From the NCBI GenBank assembly GCA_964494385.1, contig CAZBSE010000008.1, positions 1 through 60,180 of the forward strand: DNA of 60,180 bases, read 5' to 3'. The notes beneath the pieces are model-generated. The model saw only the letters and a program-made list of their open reading frames with translations. It ran no database searches and had not been told where the DNA came from. The position numbers and the translations under genes are program-made. Positions 35,732-44,632 of the stretch are shown in pieces. This stretch comes from CAZBSE01 sp964494385. GTDB taxonomy: Bacteria; Actinomycetota; Humimicrobiia; Humimicrobiales; Humimicrobiaceae. The stretch's first letter is position 1. Every line of letters begins with the position of its first letter.

Positions 35732-36289
35732 TTAAGTGCCGCTTGTGGCAGTAATAGCTGCTTTACCCACTTTCCTTCTTATAATCTCATCCTCGTATTT
35801 TATGCCCTTACCCTTATAAGGCTCCGGTTCTCTTAAGCTCCTGATCTTGGCAGCCATATCTCCGACCACCTTTTTATCTGCTCCCTTGATTACAATAGTG
35901 GTATTATCAGGTATATCGAAAGATATGCCCTCAGCAGAGCTGATTACAACCGGATTAGAATATCCTACCAATATTTCTAAATCGTTTTCTTTTTTACTGA
36001 CCCGGTACCCTACACCGACTATTTTTAAAGTCTTGCTAAAACCACTGCTTACACCTGTAACCATATTACTAAAAAGGCTTCTGTAGAGACCGTGTTTGGC
36101 TCTATTTTCTTTACTATTTGATATTGGTATAACAGTCAATATGCTGCCTTCCATTTTTAATTTAATAGATTCCTTATCAAATTTTTGGTAAAGTTCTCCC
36201 AGCTTTCCTTTTACATTGATACTATCCTTATCTATTCTGACTTCTACACCTTCTGGTATATTGATAGGTTTTTTCCCTATTCTGGACAT
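35732..36289 (-). CDS. rplF: 50S ribosomal protein L6
   Basis: Ribosomal protein L6, 185 residues. SRIGKKPINIPEGVEV opens it, and the C-terminal RNA-binding segment RSLREPEPYKGKGIKYEDEIIRRKVGK is intact. Confidence 0.97.
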   Translation of the reverse strand: MSRIGKKPINIPEGVEVRIDKDSINVKGKLGELYQKFDKESIKLKMEGSILTVIPISNSKENRAKHGLYRSLFSNMVTGVSSGFSKTLKIVGVGYRVSKKENDLEILVGYSNPVVISSAEGISFDIPDNTTIVIKGADKKVVGDMAAKIRSLREPEPYKGKGIKYEDEIIRRKVGKAAITATSGT

Positions 36290-36319
36290 TTAAAATTCAC
36301 CTTTCCGATCAATCTTTTT

Positions 36320-36724
36320 CTACCATATGGAACATAAGATTTCTCCGCCAATTCCCAGGTTTTTAGCACCCGTACCTGTAAGTACTCCTTTTGACGTGGA
36401 CAATATAACTGTTCCCAGGCCGCCAAGAACCTTGGGAATTTCATCTCTTTGCACATAAACCCTCAGCCCTGGTTTGCTTATTCTTTTAAGACCGCTTATT
36501 GTGCTGTTCTTATTTTTATTATATTTTAGATATACCCTTATAACGCCGCTGATATTTTCATCCTTGCGTATTTCATAACTTTTTATGTAACCTTCTTCAC
36601 CTAATATTCTGGCTACTTCTGCTTTCAACTTTGAGTAAGGTATATTAACACAATCCTTTTTAGCAATGCAACCATTCCTTATTCTGGTTAGCATATCCGA
36701 AATAGGATCAGTAACTACCGACAT
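36320..36724 (-). CDS. rpsH: 30S ribosomal protein S8
   Basis: Ribosomal protein S8, 134 residues. DPISDMLTRIRNGCIAKK, then RISKPGLRVYV and the C-terminal ILSTSKGVLTGTGAKNLGIGGEILCSIW. The ATG at 36724 follows AAAGGAGG; a longer frame from 36742 would include the ribosome binding site. In many bacteria S8 autoregulates the spc operon. Confidence 0.96.
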   Translation of the reverse strand: MSVVTDPISDMLTRIRNGCIAKKDCVNIPYSKLKAEVARILGEEGYIKSYEIRKDENISGVIRVYLKYNKNKNSTISGLKRISKPGLRVYVQRDEIPKVLGGLGTVILSTSKGVLTGTGAKNLGIGGEILCSIW

Positions 36725-36735
36725 AAATCCTCCTT

Positions 36736-36921
36736 TTACCAACTGGACTTGGTAAGTCCAGGAATTTTTCCTTCATGAGCCATTTCTCTAAGACAAATTC
36801 TGCACAGCCCAAACTTTCTAAAATAACCTCTGCTTCTTCCGCACCTGAAACATCTATTATAACTCCTTGTTTTATACCTAGGCTCTCTTTTTTGTCTTTC
36901 TATAAGTCCTTTCTTTGCCAA
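36736..36921 (-). CDS. rpsN: 30S ribosomal protein S14, zinc-binding type
   Basis: Ribosomal protein S14 of the short zinc form, 61 residues: CFRCGR and CRIC pairs, and the ending GKIPGLTKSSW. I set the start at TTG 36921 (MAKKGLIERQ), seven bases after AGAGGAG; the frame starting at 36951 would extend ten residues beyond the family's N-terminus. Confidence 0.95.
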   Translation of the reverse strand: MAKKGLIERQKREPRYKTRSYNRCFRCGRSRGYFRKFGLCRICLREMAHEGKIPGLTKSSW

Positions 36922-36951
36922 TAAATATCTCCTCTTCTTTATAGGGTTCAA

Positions 36952-37497
36952 TTATCCCTTAAAGGGGAACCCAAATTCTCCTAATAAAAGTATCGCTTCA
37001 TCATCGCTTTTTGCATTGGTAGTAATAGTAATATTCATCCCTTTTACACTTAAAATATTATCATATTCCACTTCCGGAAAAATTAATTGTTCTCTTACGC
37101 CTATAGTATAATTCCCATAACCATCAAAGCTTTTTTTGGACAGGCCCCTGAAATCCCTGATTCTCGGAATTGCTATGTTAAGCAGTCTATCCAAAAATTC
37201 ATACATCCTATTCCCTCTTAAGGTAACCATACATCCTATAGGGTTTCCTTCTCTTACTTTAAATCCTGCAATTGACCTTCTGGCTTTGGTTACAATTGGT
37301 TTTTGGCCTGTTATCACGGCCAGATCCTTACTGGCAGATTCCAGCTCTTTTATATTCTGAGTTGCCAGCCCTACTCCCATATTTACACTGATCTTTTCTA
37401 TTCTTGGCACATCCATTATATTTTTAAATTTGTGCTCTTTTAACAGCCTCGGAATTATATCTTTTTTATATTTTTCTTTTAATCTGGGTATCGTCAT
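36952..37497 (-). CDS. rplE: 50S ribosomal protein L5
   Basis: Ribosomal protein L5, 181 residues, binding 5S rRNA. PRIEKISVNMGVG, ITGQKPIVTKARRSIAGFKVREG and RDFRGLSKKSFDGYGNYTIGVREQLIFPE are typical. The ATG at 37497 lies six bases after TAGGAG; a GTG two codons upstream is less well placed. Confidence 0.97.
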   Translation of the reverse strand: MTIPRLKEKYKKDIIPRLLKEHKFKNIMDVPRIEKISVNMGVGLATQNIKELESASKDLAVITGQKPIVTKARRSIAGFKVREGNPIGCMVTLRGNRMYEFLDRLLNIAIPRIRDFRGLSKKSFDGYGNYTIGVREQLIFPEVEYDNILSVKGMNITITTNAKSDDEAILLLGEFGFPFKG

Positions 37498-37519
37498 TAC
37501 CACTCCTAATATCTACTCT

Positions 37520-37831
37520 TTAAATCTGCTGATTGCATTTTCTGCATATCCTGACTTTTTTACCGGATTCTTTAATTTTAAATCCTACTCTTACCTGTTT
37601 ACCGCAATTAGGACAGACCAGCTTAACATTTGAAATTTTAACAGGCCCTTCTTTTTTAATAATGCCGCCGGGTTTACTCTGATCCTTCTGCCTGGTATGT
37701 TTCTTTACAATATTGGCACCCTCAACATATAACCTATCCTTATCGGGTTCTATCCTGAGCACCTTTCCCGATTTTCCTCTATCTTTTCCTTTTATTACTC
37801 TAACCTTGTCATTCTTTTTTATTTTTAACAT
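37520..37831 (-). CDS. rplX: 50S ribosomal protein L24
   Basis: Ribosomal protein L24, 103 residues, an early assembly protein. The KOW motif DKVRVIKGKDRGKSGKVLRI opens it. The C-terminal half has two pairs, CPNC and CRKC, indicating a zinc-ribbon-like site. Confidence 0.96.
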   Translation of the reverse strand: MLKIKKNDKVRVIKGKDRGKSGKVLRIEPDKDRLYVEGANIVKKHTRQKDQSKPGGIIKKEGPVKISNVKLVCPNCGKQVRVGFKIKESGKKVRICRKCNQQI

Positions 37832-37854
37832 TTCCTATGCTCCCGATACGGACA

Positions 37855-38223
37855 CTAAACCACTTCCGGCGAAAGTGAAATAATCTTCATAAAATTTTTA
37901 TCTCTAAGCTCCCTGGCCACCGGACCAAATATTCTGGTCCCTCTTGGATTGTTCTGCGTATCAATAATAACCGCCGCATTATCATCAAATCTTATATAAG
38001 AACCATCAGGCCTTCGGAATGTTTTTTTTGACCTCACCAGCACCGCTTTTACTACATCACTTTTTTTAACTACTCCTCCCGGATTTGCGTCTTTTACCGC
38101 AGCAACAAAAATATCTCCGATGCGGGCATATCTCTTCCTTGTACCACCCAGAACTTTAATGCATTTAATCTCCCTGGCACCGGTATTATCTGCTACTTTT
38201 ACTTTGCTCTCCGCTTGAATCAT
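37855..38223 (-). CDS. rplN: 50S ribosomal protein L14
   Basis: Ribosomal protein L14, 122 residues. KVADNTGAREIKCIKVLGG, KKSDVVKAVLVRSKK and RFDDNAAVIIDTQNNPRGTRIFGPVARELR are present. Standard length. Confidence 0.97.
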   Translation of the reverse strand: MIQAESKVKVADNTGAREIKCIKVLGGTRKRYARIGDIFVAAVKDANPGGVVKKSDVVKAVLVRSKKTFRRPDGSYIRFDDNAAVIIDTQNNPRGTRIFGPVARELRDKNFMKIISLSPEVV

Positions 38224-38237
38224 TTTTATATCCTTCT

Positions 38238-38492
38238 CTACTCAGCTTTCCTGATTATCTCAACCAATCTCCATCTCTTGGTTTTACTAAGAGGTCTTGT
38301 CTCCGAAATCTTTACCATGTCACCTGTTTTTCCGCTCTGCTGGGGGTCATGTACCTTAAATCTCTTTATTTTCTTTAAAATCTTTTTATATAAAGGATGC
38401 CTGTAATGAGATTCTACGGCAACAACGATAGTCTTATCCATCTTGTCGCTGACTACTATTCCTACTTTTATTTTTACCTTCTCTCTTCCCAA
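38238..38492 (-). CDS. rpsQ: 30S ribosomal protein S17
   Basis: Ribosomal protein S17, 84 residues, OB fold. VGIVVSDKMDKTIVVAVESHYRHPLYKK and HDPQQSGKTGDMVKISETRPLSKTKRWRL. The start is TTG after GGAGG. Confidence 0.96.
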   Translation of the reverse strand: MGREKVKIKVGIVVSDKMDKTIVVAVESHYRHPLYKKILKKIKRFKVHDPQQSGKTGDMVKISETRPLSKTKRWRLVEIIRKAE

Positions 38493-38502
38493 AAAACCTC
38501 CC

Positions 38503-38736
38503 TTATTTCTTACTTACTTTTTTCTTATTTTCCTTATCGGTTTTTATACCAAGCTCTTTTTCCCTGAGTAAAGTTTTTATTCTGGCAATATCCTTCCTCA
38601 AATTTCGCAGCTTCAAAGGATTCTCCAGTTGCCCCGTGGCTTTTTGAAACTTTAAATTAAAAAGGCTCTTCTTCACTTCTGCCAGTTTTGCCTCTAATTC
38701 CTCTCTGGTTTGTTCTTTTATTTCTTTTATTTTCAT
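38503..38736 (-). CDS. rpmC: 50S ribosomal protein L29
   Basis: Ribosomal protein L29, 77 residues. LEAKLAEVKKSLFNLKFQKATGQLENP then LRKDIARIKTLLREKE. It has a lysine-rich tail of about 12 residues (ENKKKVSKK) beyond the usual end. Confidence 0.96.
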   Translation of the reverse strand: MKIKEIKEQTREELEAKLAEVKKSLFNLKFQKATGQLENPLKLRNLRKDIARIKTLLREKELGIKTDKENKKKVSKK

Positions 38737-38751
38737 TTTCTATCCGTCTGC

Positions 38752-39171
38752 TTATAACTCTTCATGAATAAATTTAGCTTTAATGGATAATTTATTGGAA
38801 GCCAATCTTATTGCTTCCTTTGCAGTCTCAGCATCTACGCCGGAGATTTCAAATAAGATTTTACCAGGCTTAACTACAGCCACCCAATTTTCCGGTGCAC
38901 CTTTTCCCCCGCCCATACGGGTTTCAGCTGGTTTTTTTGTTACAGGCTTATGGGGAAAAACATTTATCCACACCTTTCCTCCTCTTTTTATATATCTGGT
39001 GAGGGCTATCCTTGCAGCTTCTACCTGCTTGCTGGTCAGCCAACCGGATCCCAATGCCTGCAGCCCATACTCTCCAAAAGAAAGTTTAGTACCTCCTTTA
39101 GCCGCGCCTTTCATTTTTCCTCTCTGCACTTTTCTGTATTTTACCCGTTTGGGCATTAACATTGCTGACAT
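38752..39171 (-). CDS. rplP: 50S ribosomal protein L16
   Basis: Ribosomal protein L16, 139 residues. MPKRVKYRKVQRGKMKGAAKGG and GKVWINVFPHKPVTKKPAETRMGGGKGAPENWVAVVKPG are typical. GGAGAG precedes the ATG at 39171; a later ATG at the MPKR segment is also possible. Confidence 0.97.
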   Translation of the reverse strand: MSAMLMPKRVKYRKVQRGKMKGAAKGGTKLSFGEYGLQALGSGWLTSKQVEAARIALTRYIKRGGKVWINVFPHKPVTKKPAETRMGGGKGAPENWVAVVKPGKILFEISGVDAETAKEAIRLASNKLSIKAKFIHEEL

Positions 39172-39180
39172 AAATCTCTC

Positions 39181-39903
39181 CTAATTCGAAATTTTTTCTT
39201 CCTTTTTCTTTTTATTCCGTTTCTTCCCAACGGGTTCAGCCTTATCTAATTTTTCCTTTTTTTCTTTTTCTTCCTCATTAAATATGATATCTCCCAGGTA
39301 TATCCAGACCTTAACCCCGATTTTACCAAAGGTTGTGTTTGCTTCTGCAAATCCATAATCAATATCTGCCCTAAGGGTATGCAGCGGAACCCTGCCTTCA
39401 CGATGCCACTCAGTCCTGGCCATCTCAGCTCCACCTAACCGGCCGGCACATTGTACTTTTACGCCCTTTGCTCCCGATTTAATACATAATGAGATAGCTT
39501 TTTTCATAGCCTTTCTAAAACTAACTCTTCCCAGTAGTTGTGATGCAATACTTTCCGCTACCAGCTTTGCAATCAGCTCTGGTTTTTTAATTTCTACTAT
39601 ATTTAACTGTATTATGCTGCCGGTTTTTTTCTCTATAAGATCCCTTATATCATTAATGGTCGATCCCCTTCTTCCTATAACAATCCCCGGCTTTGAAGTA
39701 TTTACAGCAACTTTTACTTCTTCCTCCGTTCTTTCGATCTCAATTTTTGAGATTCCCGCATTTCCCAGCTGTTCCTCTATTATATTCCTTATAATAATGT
39801 CCTTTTTAAGAAGTCTGGCATAGTCCTTTGAAGCAAACCATCTGGATTGCCATCCCTTGTTAATTCCTATTCTGAGCCCATTGGGATTAACCTTTTGCCC
39901 CAT
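39181..39903 (-). CDS. rpsC: 30S ribosomal protein S3 with charged tail
   Basis: Ribosomal protein S3, 240 residues. The KH domain has PGIVIGRRGSTINDIRDLIEKK; the C-terminal domain has GAKGVKVQCAGRLGGAEMARTEWHREGRVPLHTLRADIDYG. After GVKVWIYLGDIIF there is a tail of about 32 residues rich in Lys and Glu (residues about 209-240), longer than needed for the fold. Confidence 0.97.
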   Translation of the reverse strand: MGQKVNPNGLRIGINKGWQSRWFASKDYARLLKKDIIIRNIIEEQLGNAGISKIEIERTEEEVKVAVNTSKPGIVIGRRGSTINDIRDLIEKKTGSIIQLNIVEIKKPELIAKLVAESIASQLLGRVSFRKAMKKAISLCIKSGAKGVKVQCAGRLGGAEMARTEWHREGRVPLHTLRADIDYGFAEANTTFGKIGVKVWIYLGDIIFNEEEKEKKEKLDKAEPVGKKRNKKKKEEKISN

Positions 39904-39909
39904 TATTTG

Positions 39910-40257
39910 CTAAGCCTCCTCTTCTTTACCATTAGATACATAAACTGACAGATGGGAAGTCCTCTTTCTTATTTTGCTGGCCCTTCCCCTGGCTCTCGGT
40001 CTGAATCTCTTTAAAGTCGGTCCTTCATTTACCATTATTTTGGAAATAAATAAATCTTCTTCTTTCATATTATGATTTTCAGTCGCATTGGCTACGGCAC
40101 TCTGTATGGCCTTTCTTACTATAGCCGCCGCTCGCTTGGGCATTAAGGATAATATATCCACTGCATTTTCTATAGATTTTAATTTTATAGAATCTACAAC
40201 ATATTTTATTTTCCTTGGCGACATTCTTATATATTTTTCAACAGCTTTTGCTTCCAA
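39910..40257 (-). CDS. rplV: 50S ribosomal protein L22
   Basis: Ribosomal protein L22, 115 residues. YIRMSPRKIKYVVDSIK, then the tip loop region NEGPTLKRFRPRARGRASKIRKRTSHLSVYV that lines the exit tunnel. The start is TTG after GAGAGG. Confidence 0.97.
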   Translation of the reverse strand: MEAKAVEKYIRMSPRKIKYVVDSIKLKSIENAVDILSLMPKRAAAIVRKAIQSAVANATENHNMKEEDLFISKIMVNEGPTLKRFRPRARGRASKIRKRTSHLSVYVSNGKEEEA

Positions 40258-40292
40258 AATTCTAATTCCTCTCCCTGCTTAACAAATCATTT

Positions 40293-40586
40293 CTATTTAC
40301 TGACCGTAGTAACTTTTTCACTCTTTCCCTTATAAATATGGGGCCTTATTGACCTGGTCGGCGCAAACTCCCCCAGCTTATGTCCAACCATGGATTCTGA
40401 TATAAAAATGGGCACATGCCTTCTCCCATCATAAACTGCTATGGTATGCCCCACCATTTCCGGGAAAATAGTCGAACTTCTGGACCAGGTCTTTATAATT
40501 TTTTTCTCACCTGATTCATTTAATACATTTACTCTTTTTAACAGTCTTTCTTCAATAAAAGGCCCCTTTTTTAAAGACCTTGACAT
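40293..40586 (-). CDS. rpsS: 30S ribosomal protein S19
   Basis: Ribosomal protein S19, 97 residues. SRSLKKGPFIEERLLKRV, RSSTIFPEMVGHTIAVYDGRRHVPIFISESMVGHKLGEFAPTR are typical; standard length. Confidence 0.97.
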   Translation of the reverse strand: MSRSLKKGPFIEERLLKRVNVLNESGEKKIIKTWSRSSTIFPEMVGHTIAVYDGRRHVPIFISESMVGHKLGEFAPTRSIRPHIYKGKSEKVTTVSK

Positions 40587-40620
40587 TCTGTTCCTCCTCC
40601 AAAGATTGATTCTTGACTAA

Positions 40621-41451
40621 TCATTTATTTCTTCTTCTGATTATATATTTGTCAGTCATGCTATTTTTCTTTCTGGTCCTATAGCCCAGCGTTGGCTTGC
40701 CCCACGGAGTAACAGGATGTCTTCCTGCAGTTTTATTTTTGCCTTCCCCTCCGCCGTGAGGATGATCGATGGGATTCATTGCTGTCCCCCTGACCGTCGG
40801 CCTTATTCTCAACCATCTTTTCCTTCCTGCTTTTCCCAGCCGAATTATTTCATGGGTTGTATTACCGATCTGCCCTATGCTGGCTCTACAGTTTAAATCT
40901 ATCAGCCTTACTTCACTTGAAGAAAGCTTTATATTGGCATATCTGCCTTCTTTGGCTAAAAGTTGAGCATATCCGCCTGCTGATCTGACTAATTCCGCAC
41001 CTTTTCCCTTTTTAATTTCTATATTGTGAATTATGGTTCCGACCGGTATATTTTTTATGGGGAGAGTATTGCCCACTTTAATATCAACCTTCTCACCCGA
41101 CATTACAGTGTCTCCCACCTTTAACTTAAGAGGAGCGATTATATAACTTTTCGCACCATCCTTATATTTCAACAGGGCTATCCTGGCACTTCTATTTGGA
41201 TCATACTCAATTGAAGCAACTTTTGCCGGAATATTATCTTTCAGTCTTTTAAAGTCAATAATCCTGTATAGTCTTTTATGACCCCCACCGCTATGCCTCC
41301 TGGTGATCCTTCCGGCATTATTTCTGCCGGCATTATTTTTTAAAGATCTGGTCAACGACTTTTCGGGCCTTTTTTTAGTTAAAGCCGAAAAATCAGCGAC
41401 TGTAGCAAATCTTCTTCCCGGAGTTGTGGGTTTATATTTTTTAACAACCAA
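40621..41451 (-). CDS. rplB: 50S ribosomal protein L2
   Basis: Ribosomal protein L2, 276 residues, close to the peptidyl transferase centre. KKYKPTTPGRRF, NNAGRITRRHSGGGHKRLYR, and the C-terminal RGTAMNPIDHPHGGGEGK with the conserved histidine. The start is TTG after GGGGGT. Confidence 0.97.
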   Translation of the reverse strand: MVVKKYKPTTPGRRFATVADFSALTKKRPEKSLTRSLKNNAGRNNAGRITRRHSGGGHKRLYRIIDFKRLKDNIPAKVASIEYDPNRSARIALLKYKDGAKSYIIAPLKLKVGDTVMSGEKVDIKVGNTLPIKNIPVGTIIHNIEIKKGKGAELVRSAGGYAQLLAKEGRYANIKLSSSEVRLIDLNCRASIGQIGNTTHEIIRLGKAGRKRWLRIRPTVRGTAMNPIDHPHGGGEGKNKTAGRHPVTPWGKPTLGYRTRKKNSMTDKYIIRRRNK

Positions 41452-41471
41452 CGTTATACCCCCAAATTAAA

Positions 41472-41759
41472 TCAGACCGATTCAAAAAAATCGATCTTTT
41501 CCTTTTTCCCCAAAGTAACCACTGCTCTTTTTTTACGGGAGCTGGTTCCTTTTGATCTTCCCAATCTTTTAGGTTTGGACTTAATATTTATAGTACTTAT
41601 TTTTAAAACCTTGACCTTAAATATTTCCTCAATTGCTCTTTTTATTTCACTTTTCTTTGCTCTGATATCAACAAAAAAAGAATATCTCTTATCCTTGACT
41701 GCGGCATAACTTTTTTCAGATACAACCGGCGAAAGAATTATATCTCTAGGATCTTCCAT
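41472..41759 (-). CDS. rplW: 50S ribosomal protein L23
   Basis: Ribosomal protein L23, 95 residues, at the tunnel exit where SRP and trigger factor dock. DIILSPVVSEKSYAAV and KRLGRSKGTSSRKKRAVVTLGKK. Its ATG lies 14 bases inside the rplD gene, so the two overlap and are translationally coupled. Confidence 0.97.
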   Translation of the reverse strand: MEDPRDIILSPVVSEKSYAAVKDKRYSFFVDIRAKKSEIKRAIEEIFKVKVLKISTINIKSKPKRLGRSKGTSSRKKRAVVTLGKKEKIDFFESV

Positions 41760-42387
41760 TACTCATCCTCTCCATAAATGCATTAAGTGATTTCCTGGTA
41801 AATAATAAACAATCTGCCAGCAGGATTATATAAGCATTTAATCCCTTCGCACTTTCTACCATAACGCTCCTTATATTTCTAAAAGATTTGGTGCCGTCGT
41901 TATTTAAATCCTCAAAAACCATAAGTACCTTTTCACCGGTCAGATTAAGTTTCTTTATTATCACTGCCGCTTTTTTGGTATCCGGTTTCTTAAATTCCAT
42001 TTCATCAATTACGAAAATTTTTTTATTTTTAAATTTTTCTGAGAATGCCATCAGCTTTGACTGCTTCATTACTTTCTTATTTAGCTTAAAACTGTAATTC
42101 CTCGGTATGGGTCCAAAAGTTATTCCGCCGCCCCTCCATATTGGAGAACGGTTGGATCCTGCCCTTGCGTTTCCGGTACCTTTCTGCCTCCAGGGTTTTT
42201 TACCTCCGCCGCTCACTTCACTCCTACTCTTGGTTTTGTGTGTTCCGGATCTTATAGAAGCAAGATACCTTCTTACCTCCTGATACAGGACTTCTGAATT
42301 TACCTTTTTGCCAAGTATCTCACTGGATATATTTATTTTTCCTGTCTCTTTACCATCAGTATCTACAACATTCAAGCTGGCCATCAT
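41746..42387 (-). CDS. rplD: 50S ribosomal protein L4
   Basis: Ribosomal protein L4, 213 residues. RSGTHKTKSRSEVSGGGKKPWRQKGTGNARAGSNRSPIWRGGGITFGP is the tunnel loop; the globular part follows. In other bacteria L4 autoregulates the S10 operon. Confidence 0.97.
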   Translation of the reverse strand: MMASLNVVDTDGKETGKINISSEILGKKVNSEVLYQEVRRYLASIRSGTHKTKSRSEVSGGGKKPWRQKGTGNARAGSNRSPIWRGGGITFGPIPRNYSFKLNKKVMKQSKLMAFSEKFKNKKIFVIDEMEFKKPDTKKAAVIIKKLNLTGEKVLMVFEDLNNDGTKSFRNIRSVMVESAKGLNAYIILLADCLLFTRKSLNAFMERMSNGRS

Positions 42388-42404
42388 ATTCTCCCTGAAA
42401 ACCT

Positions 42405-43034
42405 TTAACTAATAACCTTTTTTAAAAAAACCATGTTACCTTTCGCACCCGGGACACTTCCCTTGACCAGGATCAGATTCTGGTCTTCAATAATATCAAC
42501 TATTTCGGATCCGGGAACAGTAACCTTTCTATTACCCATTCTCCCCGGCATTTTCTTTCCTTTTAATATCTTCGAAGGAGTGGCACACATACCCACTGAA
42601 CCAGGTATTCTGTGAGAATGAGAACCATGGGTCATTCTTCCCCTGTGGAAGTTGTGCCTTTTTATTACTCCTGCAAAGCCTTTGCCTTTATTATTTCCTG
42701 TTATTTTTACTTTATCTCCCACCTTAAAAATTTTTATATCGATGCTATCGCCAGGTTTGTACTCCTTTTCAAATTTGTCTACTTTAATCTCTTTCAAATA
42801 TTTCCTTAAGCTTACTTTGTTTTTTACAAATTCACCCTTATGCGGTCTATTTGCCCTCTTTTCTTTAACCTTTCCAAAACCAACTTTCAGGGCATTATAA
42901 CCATTTTTTTTATTATCTTTGACTTGAACCACTACACATGGCTCGGCCTCAATAGCTGTAACATATAATGCATCGCCGCTTTTATTAAAAATCTGCGTAC
43001 ATCCGATCTTTTTTCCATATATTGCATTTATCAT
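42405..43034 (-). CDS. rplC: 50S ribosomal protein L3
   Basis: Ribosomal protein L3, 209 residues. MINAIYGKKIGCTQIF opens it; GFAGVIKRHNFHRGRMTHGSHSHRIPGSVG and GRMGNRKVTVPG follow. I set the start at ATG 43034, ten bases after GGAGAG; the TTG at 43052 overlaps that site. Confidence 0.96.
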   Translation of the reverse strand: MINAIYGKKIGCTQIFNKSGDALYVTAIEAEPCVVVQVKDNKKNGYNALKVGFGKVKEKRANRPHKGEFVKNKVSLRKYLKEIKVDKFEKEYKPGDSIDIKIFKVGDKVKITGNNKGKGFAGVIKRHNFHRGRMTHGSHSHRIPGSVGMCATPSKILKGKKMPGRMGNRKVTVPGSEIVDIIEDQNLILVKGSVPGAKGNMVFLKKVIS

Positions 43035-43063
43035 CTTTTTATCACTCTCCAAAAATACCCATA

Positions 43064-43384
43064 CTAAGACTTTATCTCTATTCCCACACCTGCCGGCAGG
43101 CTAAGCCTCATCAGCAGGTCCACTGTTTTTGGTGTGGGGTCAATAATATCGATAAGTCTCTTATGTGTCCTTATTTCAAAATGTTCCCTGGAATCTTTAT
43201 TTACATGAGGGGACCTTATTACACAATACACATTCTTTTTATTTGGTAGTGGGATCGGGCCAGAAACTTTTGCACCTGAATTTTCTACAGTTTCCACTAT
43301 CTTTTTTGCTGAACGATCTATAACTTCGTGATCATAAGCTTTTAATTTAATTCTAATTTTCTGGCCTAATTTAGCCGTTGCCAT
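43064..43384 (-). CDS. rpsJ: 30S ribosomal protein S10 / NusE
   Basis: Ribosomal protein S10, 106 residues, also NusE in antitermination. KIRIKLKAYDHEVIDRSAKKIVETVENSGAKVSGPIPLP and RSPHVNKDSREHFEIRTHKRLIDI are typical. It lies 36 bases after tuf, with no separate S10 leader visible, so the str and S10 operons are joined. Confidence 0.97.
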   Translation of the reverse strand: MATAKLGQKIRIKLKAYDHEVIDRSAKKIVETVENSGAKVSGPIPLPNKKNVYCVIRSPHVNKDSREHFEIRTHKRLIDIIDPTPKTVDLLMRLSLPAGVGIEIKS

Positions 43385-43420
43385 AGCATTTCTCCCTGCT
43401 TTATCTTTTTATCTTATTCC

Positions 43421-44629
43421 CTACTCCAATATCTTGGTAACACTGCCTGCGCCTATGGTCCTTCCGCCCTCACGTATGGCAAACCTCTGACCTTCTTCCA
43501 TGGCTATGGGGGATATGAGTTTTGCCTCCATTTCAGTATTATCTCCCGGCATTACCATCTCTACGCCCTCGGCCAAGTTTATGGTTCCGGTCACATCTGT
43601 GGTTCTGAAATAAAACTGCGGCCTGTAGCCGTTAAAGAAAGGGGTGTGACGCCCCCCTTCATCTTTGGATAGGACATAAACTTGAGTCTTAAAATGAAAG
43701 TGAGGGGTAATGGAGGAGGGTTTGGCTATAACCTGTCCCCTTTCCACATCCTCTTTCTGTATTCCCCTTAAGAGAAGCCCTACATTATCTCCTGCCTGAG
43801 CCTCATCTAAAAGTTTCCTGAACATCTCCACACCGGTTATGACTGTCTTCTGTATCTTGGGCCTTATTCCCACTATCTCTACCGCATCCTGCAGAGCAAT
43901 CTTTCCTCTTTCTACCCTGCCGGTAACCACGGTACCGCGTCCGGTAATGGAAAATATATCTTCTATGGGCATAAGGAACGGTTTATCCACATCCCTGGTC
44001 GGTGTCTTTATGTAGGAGTCCACCTTTTCCATAAGCTCCAGGATGGGCTTGCAGTTTGGACAGGCCATCTTATCGGTGCATTCGCATTGCATGGATTTAA
44101 GCGCCGAACCTTTTATTACCGGTACCTCTTCGCCCGGAAACTCGTATTCGGTAAGCAGGTCCCTTACTTCCATCTCTACCAGCTCAATAAGCTCTGGGTC
44201 GTCTACCATATCCACTTTATTTAAAAATACCACGATATAGGGCACTCCTACCTGTCTTGCCAGCAGTATGTGCTCCCTGGTCTGGGGCATGGGGCCGTCT
44301 GCTGCCGATACTACCAGTATTGCTCCATCCATCTGGGCCGCACCGGTAATCATGTTCTTTACATAATCCGCATGACCGGGGCAGTCTACATGGGCGTAGT
44401 GGCGGTTTTCGGTCTCATATTCCACATGGGAAATAGCAATGGTAATGCCCCTTTCTTTTTCTTCGGGAGCATTGTCAATGGAATCAAATGACCTTTCCTC
44501 CACATTGAGCCCGGTGCTTTTTAGGCATTTGGTTATAGCTGAGGTCAGGGTTGTTTTTCCATGGTCCACATGTCCTATGGTTCCTATGTTTATATGAGGC
44601 TTGGTCCTTTCAAATTTTTGCTTAGCCAT
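43421..44629 (-). CDS. tuf: Elongation factor Tu (internal copy)
   Basis: GTPase that brings aminoacyl-tRNA to the ribosome, 402 residues. G1 GHVDHGKTT, G2 RGITIA, G3 DCPGHADY, G4 NKVD, G5 GSALK. Right after G5 there are four cysteines in CECTDKMACPNC (C182, C184, C190, C193), spaced like a metal site, where many EF-Tu proteins have none. Domains 2 and 3 (GRGTVVTGRVERG; HFHFKTQVYVL; YRPQFYFRTTDVTG) are standard. The gene is far richer in G+C than its neighbours (the first 60-base line is 58 percent against about 35 in rpsJ). A second copy starts beyond the right edge. Confidence 0.97.
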   Translation of the reverse strand: MAKQKFERTKPHINIGTIGHVDHGKTTLTSAITKCLKSTGLNVEERSFDSIDNAPEEKERGITIAISHVEYETENRHYAHVDCPGHADYVKNMITGAAQMDGAILVVSAADGPMPQTREHILLARQVGVPYIVVFLNKVDMVDDPELIELVEMEVRDLLTEYEFPGEEVPVIKGSALKSMQCECTDKMACPNCKPILELMEKVDSYIKTPTRDVDKPFLMPIEDIFSITGRGTVVTGRVERGKIALQDAVEIVGIRPKIQKTVITGVEMFRKLLDEAQAGDNVGLLLRGIQKEDVERGQVIAKPSSITPHFHFKTQVYVLSKDEGGRHTPFFNGYRPQFYFRTTDVTGTINLAEGVEMVMPGDNTEMEAKLISPIAMEEGQRFAIREGGRTIGAGSVTKILE

Positions 44630-44632
44630 AAT

